64,000 nucleotides of DNA from Ructibacterium sp965146665 (GTDB lineage Bacteria > Bacillota > Clostridia > Monoglobales > Monoglobaceae): NCBI GenBank assembly GCA_965146665.1, contig CBCTHE010000016.1, positions 1 through 64,000 on the forward strand, read 5' to 3'. Position numbers and translations under genes: made by a program. Shown in pieces: positions 43,822 to 51,952 of the stretch (the first letter of the stretch is position 1; each line of letters opens with the position of its first letter). The notes under the pieces were generated by a model. It was given only the letters and a program-made list of their open reading frames with translations, was not told the origin of the DNA and searched no databases.

Positions 43822-44652
43822 ATGGATGTGTCCCTGAAAAGAAGAGTCCTCACCGCAGTCATTGGACTGCCGCTGATTATACTGCTGCTCTTTTCCCCAA
43901 CGCCTGTTGTGATCGCCACGGTCATGGCGGCGTCCATCATCGGCCTGCATGAATATTATCATGCCGTGGGCCTGTACCAGCACAAGCCGGTCTGTATCAT
44001 GGGCTATCTGGCGGCGCTGGTCATTCCAATCGGCGCGTATTTTACTCCCGGCACCTCGCTGGCGCTGGTGTATATCTACATTGTCGCCCTCTTTGTGATG
44101 ATGCTCATCAGCCACAGGCGGGTGACGCTGGACCATCTGGCGCTTCTGGTGATGGGGCTGTTGTACATTCCGTATTTTCTGTCCCACATCATCTATATCC
44201 GGAATATGGAGCTGGGGAATTTTTATATCTGGCTGGTATTCCTGGGGGCGTTTATGACCGATACCTGCGCGTATTTTGTGGGCAAGGGCGTGGGCGGCAA
44301 AAAGCTCTGCCCCAGCATCAGCCCCAAAAAGACCATTGCGGGCGCAGTGGGCGGACTGGCGGGCTGCGGCCTCAGCTTCCTGCTGTTCGGCCTGATTGTG
44401 AACCTCTGCTTTGGGGCATATCTGGGAGACCGGAGGCTCAGCCTTGGTCTGCTGTTTTTGCTTGGGCTGGTCACTGCGGTGGTGTCGGAGATCGGTGACC
44501 TGGTGGCGTCAATCATCAAGCGGCAGTATGACATCAAGGACTTCGGGAATCTGCTTCCCGGCCACGGCGGCATACTGGACCGCTGTGACAGCATCATTCT
44601 GGTGGCGCCGACGATTTTTCTGTTTTTGCTGAAAATCGGGATTTTGGCGTGA
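43822..44652 (+). CDS. cdsA: Phosphatidate cytidylyltransferase
   Basis: The 276-residue membrane protein has about eight segments and the CdsA signature near its end: SEIGDLVASIIKRQYDIKDF followed by LLPGHGGILDRCDS. It makes CDP-diacylglycerol for phospholipid synthesis. Its position between uppS and dxr is the usual one. Confidence 0.96.
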   Translation: MDVSLKRRVLTAVIGLPLIILLLFSPTPVVIATVMAASIIGLHEYYHAVGLYQHKPVCIMGYLAALVIPIGAYFTPGTSLALVYIYIVALFVMMLISHRRVTLDHLALLVMGLLYIPYFLSHIIYIRNMELGNFYIWLVFLGAFMTDTCAYFVGKGVGGKKLCPSISPKKTIAGAVGGLAGCGLSFLLFGLIVNLCFGAYLGDRRLSLGLLFLLGLVTAVVSEIGDLVASIIKRQYDIKDFGNLLPGHGGILDRCDSIILVAPTIFLFLLKIGILA

Positions 44653-44696
44653 TAGAAGGCTGTGATTGAGCATATGATAAAGGAGTATGAATTTCA

Positions 44697-45842
44697 ATGA
44701 AATTATCCATTCTGGGCTCCACCGGCTCCATTGGCACACAGGCCCTTGAGGTGGTGGAGGAACTGAAGGGGATCCGGGATATTACGGTGACAGGGATTTC
44801 CGGGAACCGGAATCTGACGCTTCTGGAGGAACAGATCCGCCGGTTCCGCCCTCCCTATGCCGCTGTGCCGGACGAGGGGCTGGCCAAACAGCTGGCCCTG
44901 TCTGTGGCCGACACCGGATGCAGGGTCCTCTCCGGCCAGGAGGGGCTTTGTTATCTGGCCGCAGAGACCGGCGCTGACATGGTATTATCCGCCATTGTGG
45001 GTTTTGCCGGACTGGTGCCCACCCTCCGGGCCGTGGAGGCCGGAAAGGATATTGCCCTGGCCAACAAGGAGACGCTGGTGACTGCGGGCAAAATTTTTAT
45101 GGACGCAGTAAAGCGCAGGGGCGTACGTCTGCTCCCTGTGGACAGCGAGCACTGCGCCATCTTCCAAAGCCTGCTGGCAGGCCGGCCAAAGGAGATCCAC
45201 AGGCTCTTGCTGACTGCCTCCGGCGGTCCGTTCTTCGGCAAAAAGCCGGAGGCGCTCAAAACCGTGAAAAAGGAACAGGCGCTGAAACATCCCAACTGGA
45301 GCATGGGCGCCAAGATCACCATTGACAGCGCGACGCTGATGAACAAGGGCCTGGAGGTCCTGGAGGCGCGCTGGCTGTTCGGCGTGGGGATCGACGATAT
45401 TGAGGTGGTGATACAGCGGGAGAGCATCATCCACTCCATGGTCGAGTTCAAGGATCACAGCGTCATCGCCCAGATGTCCCTGCCGTCCATGAAGCATCCC
45501 ATCCAGTACGCCCTGACCTATCCGGAGCGGCTGCCCTCAAAGGACCCGCGGGTGGAGTTCGCGAAGCTGGGCCGCCTGACTTTTTACGAGCCGGATGAAA
45601 AGACCTTCCGCTGCCTTGCCCTGGCCAAATCGGCGGGGCGGCAGGGGGGGATTCTGCCCACGGTCATGAACGCCGCCAACGAGGTGGCTGTGGCCGCGTT
45701 TCTGGAGGACCGAATCGGATTTCTTGAAATCCCGGATGTGGTGGAGGATGTGATGAGCCGCTGGAACAACATAGAGGATCCCACAGTTGAGGATCTGCTC
45801 GCCGCGGATGCGGCGGTGCGAAGGGAAGGTGCATTGGTATGA
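44697..45842 (+). CDS. dxr: 1-deoxy-D-xylulose 5-phosphate reductoisomerase
   Basis: The 381-residue protein has the NADPH-binding GSTGSIGTQALEVV start. The catalytic region holds NKETLVTAG, PVDSEHCAIFQSL, LLTASGGPFFGK and GAKITIDSATLMNKGLEV. It commits carbon to isoprenoids by the MEP pathway, feeding UppS. Its end overlaps rseP by four bases (ATGA). Confidence 0.97.
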   Translation: MKLSILGSTGSIGTQALEVVEELKGIRDITVTGISGNRNLTLLEEQIRRFRPPYAAVPDEGLAKQLALSVADTGCRVLSGQEGLCYLAAETGADMVLSAIVGFAGLVPTLRAVEAGKDIALANKETLVTAGKIFMDAVKRRGVRLLPVDSEHCAIFQSLLAGRPKEIHRLLLTASGGPFFGKKPEALKTVKKEQALKHPNWSMGAKITIDSATLMNKGLEVLEARWLFGVGIDDIEVVIQRESIIHSMVEFKDHSVIAQMSLPSMKHPIQYALTYPERLPSKDPRVEFAKLGRLTFYEPDEKTFRCLALAKSAGRQGGILPTVMNAANEVAVAAFLEDRIGFLEIPDVVEDVMSRWNNIEDPTVEDLLAADAAVRREGALV

Positions 45843-46873
45843 TTTTGACCATTATAGGAGCGATCCTGATTTTTTCTGTCATTATATTTGTCCATGAGCT
45901 GGGGCATTTCCTGACCGCCCGGATCTTTGGGGTGACGGTCCATGAATTTGCCATTGGCATGGGGCCGGCCCTCTGGAAACGGCAGGGAAAGCACACCATG
46001 TATTCGGTCCGTGCCATACCCATGGGCGGCTACTGCAAGATGGAGGGGGAGGATGAGGACAGCGCGGATCCCGGGTCGTTCAGCCGGAAGAAGCCGCTGC
46101 CCCGCATTGTGATTCTGGCGGCGGGTGCCTGCATGAATCTGGCGCTGGGCTTTTTGATTGTGCTGGGGCTGGTGGCCGCCACGGCGGTAGGAAACGGCGG
46201 TTTGCCCTCCACCACGGTGGAGAACGTGAACCCGGAATCTTCGGCCGCTGAATTTCTGCAAAAAGGTGACCGGATCACAGAAATCAACGGCAAAACCATT
46301 CATATCCGAAGGGATCTGAGCTTTGAGCTGTCACAGACAAACGGCGCGGAGACCACGCTCACTCTGGACCGGGACGGCGAAAAAATCACCAAGACCTTCA
46401 CGCCCATGGAGGTGACCTATGAGGATGGGAGCACCGGGTACATTGTGGGCTTTGACATTGCCATGGACTCCATCACGCCGGGCGGTATTCTGCACGAGGC
46501 GTTCTTTCAGACGGTCTGGATGGTGAAACTGGTCTTTGTATCCCTGGGAATGCTGTTCACCGGCAAGGCCGGGATCAGTGACCTGTCAGGTCCTGTGGGC
46601 GTGGTGCACGCCATGAACACCGTCGCCCAGAGCGGATGGTATAACTTCCTGTTTTTCGCGGCTTTTCTGGCGGTCAATATCGGGATTATGAACCTTTTGC
46701 CCCTTCCGGCGCTGGACGGCGGCAGAATACTCTTTGTCCTCATTGAACTGATTTTCCGGAAACCTGTGCCCCGGGACAAGGAGGGCTGGATCCACTTTGT
46801 GGGCTTCGCGCTTTTGATCCTGCTGATGCTCTATGCCACCTGGAATGATATCCTGCGGATCTTTACGTCATAG
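45839..46873 (+). CDS. rseP: Site-2 protease RseP/RasP
   Basis: The 344-residue membrane metalloprotease has HExxH at about 19-23 (FVHELGHFLTARIFG), one PDZ domain (about 120-190, FLQKGDRITEINGKTI) and the second zinc site NLLPLPALDGGR near the C-terminus. It cleaves membrane-spanning anti-sigma factors and signal peptides. A possible client in this window is the ECF anti-sigma protein at 24631-25416. ispG, the usual next gene, is not present. Confidence 0.96.
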   Translation: MILTIIGAILIFSVIIFVHELGHFLTARIFGVTVHEFAIGMGPALWKRQGKHTMYSVRAIPMGGYCKMEGEDEDSADPGSFSRKKPLPRIVILAAGACMNLALGFLIVLGLVAATAVGNGGLPSTTVENVNPESSAAEFLQKGDRITEINGKTIHIRRDLSFELSQTNGAETTLTLDRDGEKITKTFTPMEVTYEDGSTGYIVGFDIAMDSITPGGILHEAFFQTVWMVKLVFVSLGMLFTGKAGISDLSGPVGVVHAMNTVAQSGWYNFLFFAAFLAVNIGIMNLLPLPALDGGRILFVLIELIFRKPVPRDKEGWIHFVGFALLILLMLYATWNDILRIFTS

Positions 46874-46931
46874 CGTGAATGCGGCCAGCCCTGAGACAGG
46901 GGGCGGAGCCGCTTGTGCCTTATGGCGTTTT

Positions 46932-46955
46932 GCCCCGCCGCGGAAGCGGCGGGGC
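46932..46955 (+). terminator. Terminator-like hairpin after rseP
   Basis: GCCCCGCCGC pairs perfectly with its complement over a GGAA tetraloop, followed by AGTTTTGCG. It should end the pyrH-rseP transcript. Confidence 0.65.
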
Positions 46956-46993
46956 AGTTTTGCGTTTCACCCATGAAGAGAGGGGATGCTTTG

Positions 46994-48166
46994 ATGAAAC
47001 AGATTTATCCTTCCTATTACACGGCGTTTCGATGTATTGGCGGGGCCTGTGGGGACAACTGCTGTATTGGGTGGGAGATTGAAATTGATTCCAAAACCCT
47101 TGCGGCTTACCGTGTCCTGCCCGGTCCGCTGGGGGCGCGGATTCGGGACAATCTGGCGGCTGCGGGCGACGGGACCGCGCACTTTCGCATGAAAGGGGAC
47201 CGGTGTCCCATGCTGACAGAGGACAACCTCTGCCAGATCATTTTGCAGAAGGGCCCGGGGAGCCTCTGCGAAGTCTGTGACCAGCATCCGCGTTTTCACA
47301 ACTGGTTCGGGACCGAAAAGGAATCCGGTCTGGGGCTGTGCTGTGAGGCGGCGGCCCGGCTGATTCTGGGGACGCCGGAGCCGCTGACGCTTCTGGAACG
47401 GGAGATCCCGGAGCCGGCTGACCCTGAATTTGTGCCGGGGCCGTGCTTTGCGGTGTTGAAGCGGGCCCGGCGGGCCGCGCTGGACCTGCTCGGGGACAGA
47501 CGGCAGGGGATTGACGTGCGGCTGGGTCTGCTTCTGGCCCTTGGGGAGGATCTCCAGCCCGCGCTGGAGGCGGGGGAATCGGCGCGGATGGACCAAATTA
47601 CAGCCCGGTATGAAAGTATCTCTCATCCAAATAAATTCTGCGGCAGTCTCTGTGCCGCCCTTGACACCGGGCGGCTGGAGCAGGCGGCGGTCTGGAAAGA
47701 AATTTTGGATTTTTTCGCGGGGCTTCTGCCCATTGATGCGGCATGGAATGCGCGCCTTTCAGAGCTTCGCGAGGATCTGCCCGCGCTGCTGGCCAAGCGC
47801 CCAGCCTTTCTGCGGCTGTATCCGGCGCTGGAAGAGGAACAGGAACGTCTGGCCTGTTATTTTGTGTACCGGTATTTTATGCGGGCGGAATTTGACGGCG
47901 ACCTGCTGGCTAAAGTGAGACTGGCGGCGGTCAGCTGTCTTTTGGTCCAGCTGTTGGAGCTGGAGGTCTGGCACCGGACAGGCGCGCTGGATTTTGAGGC
48001 GCGGTCCGCCTGTGCCCGGCAGTACTCCAAGGAGCTGGAATACTGTCAGGAGAACCTGGACGCGCTGGCGCTGGAGCTGTGGACCGCAGAGTGCTTTAGC
48101 CTTCGGTCCCTGCTGGCCCTGCTCACGGAATCATGCCGGATTAACGGCCCCGGAAAGCCGTATTGA
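46994..48166 (+). CDS. Flagellin lysine-N-methylase-like protein (FliB family)
   Basis: The 390-residue protein has the FliB Cys pattern: RCIGGACGDNCCIGWEIEID near the N-terminus, GDRCPMLTEDNLCQI, and CEVCDQHPRFHNWFG followed by GLGLCCEAAARLI. These cysteines probably hold a metal cluster. Family members methylate lysines of flagellin, but no flagellar gene lies nearby, so the target may differ. The start at 46994 follows GAGAGGGG. Confidence 0.82.
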   Translation: MKQIYPSYYTAFRCIGGACGDNCCIGWEIEIDSKTLAAYRVLPGPLGARIRDNLAAAGDGTAHFRMKGDRCPMLTEDNLCQIILQKGPGSLCEVCDQHPRFHNWFGTEKESGLGLCCEAAARLILGTPEPLTLLEREIPEPADPEFVPGPCFAVLKRARRAALDLLGDRRQGIDVRLGLLLALGEDLQPALEAGESARMDQITARYESISHPNKFCGSLCAALDTGRLEQAAVWKEILDFFAGLLPIDAAWNARLSELREDLPALLAKRPAFLRLYPALEEEQERLACYFVYRYFMRAEFDGDLLAKVRLAAVSCLLVQLLELEVWHRTGALDFEARSACARQYSKELEYCQENLDALALELWTAECFSLRSLLALLTESCRINGPGKPY

Positions 48167-48191
48167 CAAAAAGCGTAAAACATTGTAAAAT
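48163..48191 (+). promoter_or_regulatory. Promoter of the PaaK-like ligase gene
   Basis: TTGACA (48163-48168) and TAAAAT (48186-48191) are 17 bases apart, about 30 bases before the ATG at 48222. The -35 begins within the previous gene's stop region. Confidence 0.75.
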
Positions 48192-48221
48192 AAACTAAAT
48201 TGAAAGAAAGAGTGGCGTGTT

Positions 48222-49532
48222 ATGGCAATTTGGAATGAAAAGTTTGAGACAATGTCCCGTGAGGAAATGCGGGAATGGCAGGGCGCGCATCTGCGCAGTA
48301 CCGTGAAGCGGGTCTATGAGAATGTGGTGCCCTATCGGGCCAAGATGGACGCGATCGGCTTGAAGCCGGAAGATATCAGAGGGATAGACGACCTGTCCAG
48401 GCTCCCCTTCACCACCAAACAGGATCTGCGGGACAACTTCCCCTATGGCTATTTCGCCATCCCCATGGAAGAGGTGACCGAGATTCACGCCTCCTCCGGA
48501 ACCACGGGAAAGCAGACGGTTGTGGGGATGAACAACCACGATGTGGGAATCTGGGCGGAGATCGCGGCCCGGGCCCTGACCGCCTATGGCGTGACAAGGG
48601 AATCGGTGGTACATACGGCCTATGGCTTCGGCCTGTTCACCGGCGGCTTCGGCGCCCACTACGGCGCGCTGAAGATCGGCGCGTCCGCCATTCCGGTATC
48701 CAGCGGCAACTCCCGCCGTCAGATCCAGATTATGAAGGACTTCGGCAGCACATTCCTGGCCTGTACGCCATCCTATGCCCTGTCTCTGGCGGAGACCCTC
48801 TATGAAATGGGCTATACCAAGGACGATATCAAGCTGGAGGGCGGCGCCTTCGGCGCGGAGCCCTGGACCCCCCAGATGCGCAGAGAGCTGGAGGACAAGC
48901 TGGGTATCAAGGCCTATGACATCTATGGCCTGAGTGAGATCATGGGACCGGGTGTGTCCTATGACTGCACCTGCCAGAATGGGATGCACATCAATGAGGA
49001 TCATTTCATCCCGGAAATCATTGATTCTGAAACCGGCGAGGTTCTGCCGCAGGGCAGTGTGGGAGAACTGGTATTCACCTGTATCACCAAGGAGGCGTTC
49101 CCCCTGATCCGGTATCGGACCCGGGACATCACCTCCCTGAACTATGAGCAGTGCGCCTGCGGCCGGACCTTTGTCCGGATGAGCAAGCCCATGGGCCGGA
49201 GCGACGACATGCTCATCATCCGCGGCGTCAACGTCTTCCCGTCCCAGATCGAAGAGGTGCTGATGAATATGGAGGAGACCATGCCCCACTATCAGCTCAT
49301 TGTGGACCGGAAGGACAACAAGGACACCCTTGACGTGCTGGTGGAGGTATCGGAGCAGATTTTCACAGATCAGATCAGCTCCCTGGAATCCATTGCGAAA
49401 AAGGTGGAGGGCAACCTCATGACCGTGCTGGGACTGAAAGCCCGGGTGAAGCTGGTTGAGCCCAAGAGCATTGCCAGAAGCGAGGGCAAGGCGGTCCGGG
49501 TCATTGACCGGCGCACCCTGTATAACCGATAA
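48222..49532 (+). CDS. Phenylacetate-CoA ligase (PaaK family)
   Basis: The 436-residue protein matches AMP-forming PaaK: PFTTKQDLRDNFPYG, the phosphate loop SSGTTGKQTVVG (about 89-100), YGLSEIMGPGVSYDC and the C-terminal hinge GVNVFPSQIEEVL. It should activate aryl acetates to CoA thioesters. In anaerobes such genes often sit beside indolepyruvate oxidoreductase genes, but not here. It is followed after 11 bases by a glycosyltransferase gene. Confidence 0.93.
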   Translation: MAIWNEKFETMSREEMREWQGAHLRSTVKRVYENVVPYRAKMDAIGLKPEDIRGIDDLSRLPFTTKQDLRDNFPYGYFAIPMEEVTEIHASSGTTGKQTVVGMNNHDVGIWAEIAARALTAYGVTRESVVHTAYGFGLFTGGFGAHYGALKIGASAIPVSSGNSRRQIQIMKDFGSTFLACTPSYALSLAETLYEMGYTKDDIKLEGGAFGAEPWTPQMRRELEDKLGIKAYDIYGLSEIMGPGVSYDCTCQNGMHINEDHFIPEIIDSETGEVLPQGSVGELVFTCITKEAFPLIRYRTRDITSLNYEQCACGRTFVRMSKPMGRSDDMLIIRGVNVFPSQIEEVLMNMEETMPHYQLIVDRKDNKDTLDVLVEVSEQIFTDQISSLESIAKKVEGNLMTVLGLKARVKLVEPKSIARSEGKAVRVIDRRTLYNR

Positions 49533-49543
49533 GGGAGAACGCC

Positions 49544-50500
49544 ATGGATAAAATTACTGTTATTGTACCCTGTTACAATGAGGAAGAGGTTCTGCCCCTT
49601 TTTTACCGGGAGGCGGAAAAGATCCGCGCCTCCATGGAGGATGTGGAGTTTGAGTACCTGTTTGTGAACGACGGCTCCTCGGACCGGACCCTGTCCATGC
49701 TTCGGGAGATGAGCGTCAGCGACGAGCGGGTAAAATATGTATCTTTCTCCCGGAATTTTGGCAAGGAGTCGGCCATGTACGCGGGGATGGAGGCTGCTGC
49801 CGGCGACTATGTGGTGATTGTGGACGCGGATCTGCAGGATCCGCTGGAGCTGATCCCGACCATGTACCGGGAGGTCAGCAACGGCTGCTGCGACTGTGTG
49901 GCCGCCCGGCGGGTCACCCGGGAAGGGGAGGCCAGAATCCGATCCTGGTTTGCCCGCATGTTCTACAAGCTGATCAACCGGATCTCCAAGACCGAGATTG
50001 TGGACGGCGCCCGGGATTACCGGATGATGACCCGGCAGATGGTGAACAGCATTCTTTCCATGACGGAGCGCAACCGGTTTTCCAAGGGTATCTTCAGCTG
50101 GGTTGGCTTTGACACCAAATGGCTGGAGTATAAGAACGTCCAGCGGGCCGCTGGGGAGACTAAGTGGTCCTTTTGGAAGCTGTTCCTCTATTCCATTGAT
50201 GGGATTGTGGCCTTTTCCACCGTGCCGCTGGCCATCTCCTCGGTCATGGGCGTGCTGTTCTGCATTCTTTCCTTTGTCGGTATTCTGGTGGTTATCATCC
50301 GGGAGCTGATCTGGCAGATGAGCTCCTATGGCTGGCCGTCCCTGATCTGTATTCTCCTGCTGGTCAGCGGGATCCAGCTGCTCTGTATTGGGGTGCTGGG
50401 CCAGTATCTTTCAAAGACCTATCTGGAGAGCAAACAGCGGCCCATCTATATTGTCAAGGAAACCAATACCGGACTGGATGACCACAGCGGGACAAGGTGA
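49544..50500 (+). CDS. GtrB-like family 2 glycosyltransferase with C-terminal membrane helices
   Basis: The 318-residue protein has a GT2 domain (TVIVPCYNEEEVLPLFYREA, the DDG-type VNDGSSDRTL and the VDADLQDPLELIP motif). Two membrane helices follow at about 230-290. This is the layout of polyprenyl-phosphate glycosyltransferases (GtrB, ArnC, YkcC). It likely moves a sugar from a nucleotide donor to undecaprenyl phosphate. Its stop overlaps the reading region of the next membrane protein gene. Confidence 0.9.
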   Translation: MDKITVIVPCYNEEEVLPLFYREAEKIRASMEDVEFEYLFVNDGSSDRTLSMLREMSVSDERVKYVSFSRNFGKESAMYAGMEAAAGDYVVIVDADLQDPLELIPTMYREVSNGCCDCVAARRVTREGEARIRSWFARMFYKLINRISKTEIVDGARDYRMMTRQMVNSILSMTERNRFSKGIFSWVGFDTKWLEYKNVQRAAGETKWSFWKLFLYSIDGIVAFSTVPLAISSVMGVLFCILSFVGILVVIIRELIWQMSSYGWPSLICILLLVSGIQLLCIGVLGQYLSKTYLESKQRPIYIVKETNTGLDDHSGTR

Positions 50501-50505
50501 ACCAT

Positions 50506-51759
50506 ATGAAACACACAATACAGCAAGCAAATCCGGACGGACTGGGACGGGTGTTTTATCAGGCGGCAGGGACAATTATTTTGTCCCTGCTTGCTGTTTA
50601 CGCGGTGATCTGGGCCTTTACGGCGGACACCCTGTTCGGTTCGGCGGTTTACAACTCCTATGTGCTTCAGGCCCAGCGCTGGCTTACCGGTCACCTGGAT
50701 CTGGGACAGGACTACAGCTATCTGGAGATCGCGGAGTTCGGGGGCAGGTATTTCATCAGCTTTCCCCCTATCCCTTCTGTGATCCTGCTGCCCTTTACCG
50801 CTGTGTTCGGTCTGGAGACGCCGGACCATCTCATTGCCGCGGCCATTGGGATCACAGGGGCGCTCTACGCCCTGCGCCTGTCCCTGCGCATGGGGCAGGA
50901 GCCCCATGCAGCCGTGCTCTGGACCCTGCTTCTGACCATTGGGAGCAATTTTCTGCACATTGGCTATCGGGCGGATGTCTGGTATTTTGCTCAGGTCTGT
51001 GCCTTCACCTTTTCCATGATGGCCTTGTACTACGCGGCCTGCGGCGGCGTGCGCCGGGCCTGGATTCCCCTGTTCTGCCTGGCCCTGGCAGTGGGCTGCC
51101 GCCCGCTGAATCTGGTGTATCTGCCGCTGGTTGTCTGGCTCCTCTGGCAGACGGTCCGGAGAAGCGGCGGCTGGCGGGCCTGTCTGTGCCGGGGCTGGTG
51201 GCAGCTTCTGCCGCCGCTGGCCGTGGGGGTGTTCCTGATGGTTTTGAACTACGCGAGATTTGGCAGTGTCTTTGAGTTTGGCCACAACTATCTGCCGGAG
51301 TTTGCGGAGGAGTCTGTCCACGGACAGTTCTGGCTGGGCTATATCCCCCAAAACCTGGGCCGTATGTTCCGGCTCCCGGCTGTGGAAAACCACAGGCTGG
51401 GTTTTCCGGTCTTTGACGGTGTGGCGCTGTGGCTGGTCAGTCCCATTTTCCTGGCATGGCTGTATTTCGGATGCAGGGGCGTCTGGCAATGCCGGCGGGA
51501 CCCTGCCAGCTGGCTTTGTTTGATACTGCCCGCGCTGCACATACTGTTTCTGTGTGCGCATAAGACCCTGGGGGGCTGGCAGTTTGGAAACCGCTATACC
51601 GTGGACCTGCTTCCCTGTGTCTTTTTCGGGCTTCTGCTCTGGATGAAGGCCGGCGGACGCAGAGGCTTTCCCTGGCCCTGCTATGCGCTGCTGTTCTGGG
51701 GACTGGGTGTGAACCTGGTCGGCACCATTGCCGTCATGGAGCATTGGATCACAGGCTAA
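50506..51759 (+). CDS. Polytopic membrane protein, possible GT-C glycosyltransferase
   Basis: The 417-residue protein has about ten membrane segments and an extracellular loop with a WLTGHLDLGQDYSYLEIAEF pattern. This resembles GT-C enzymes that use lipid-linked sugars. It starts at ATG 50506, six bases after AAGGTG, right after the GtrB-like gene. The pair may glycosylate a surface polymer. The exact family was not recognised, so the role rests mainly on topology and neighbour. Confidence 0.65.
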   Translation: MKHTIQQANPDGLGRVFYQAAGTIILSLLAVYAVIWAFTADTLFGSAVYNSYVLQAQRWLTGHLDLGQDYSYLEIAEFGGRYFISFPPIPSVILLPFTAVFGLETPDHLIAAAIGITGALYALRLSLRMGQEPHAAVLWTLLLTIGSNFLHIGYRADVWYFAQVCAFTFSMMALYYAACGGVRRAWIPLFCLALAVGCRPLNLVYLPLVVWLLWQTVRRSGGWRACLCRGWWQLLPPLAVGVFLMVLNYARFGSVFEFGHNYLPEFAEESVHGQFWLGYIPQNLGRMFRLPAVENHRLGFPVFDGVALWLVSPIFLAWLYFGCRGVWQCRRDPASWLCLILPALHILFLCAHKTLGGWQFGNRYTVDLLPCVFFGLLLWMKAGGRRGFPWPCYALLFWGLGVNLVGTIAVMEHWITG

Positions 51760-51846
51760 TCAATATGGGAATCAGAACTTGACCTGACAACACAATCAAA
51801 GCTTGCGGCCGGGTACCCCAGAACCTTGTTGTATTTACAATAAAAC

Positions 51847-51877
51847 AAAAAAGCCACCATTTTGGCGGCTTTTTTTG
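51847..51877. terminator. Terminator between the convergent membrane protein and kinase genes
   Basis: AAAAAAGCC pairs with GGCTTTTTT around a short loop with one mismatch in the stem. T-runs occur on both strands. Confidence 0.8.
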
Positions 51878-51952
51878 TTTTGGAGCCCCAGCGGGTGAGA
51901 AGGCCGCCGTACTCCTCTCAAATGATATATTTTAAAGGATTTGAGAAACAAA

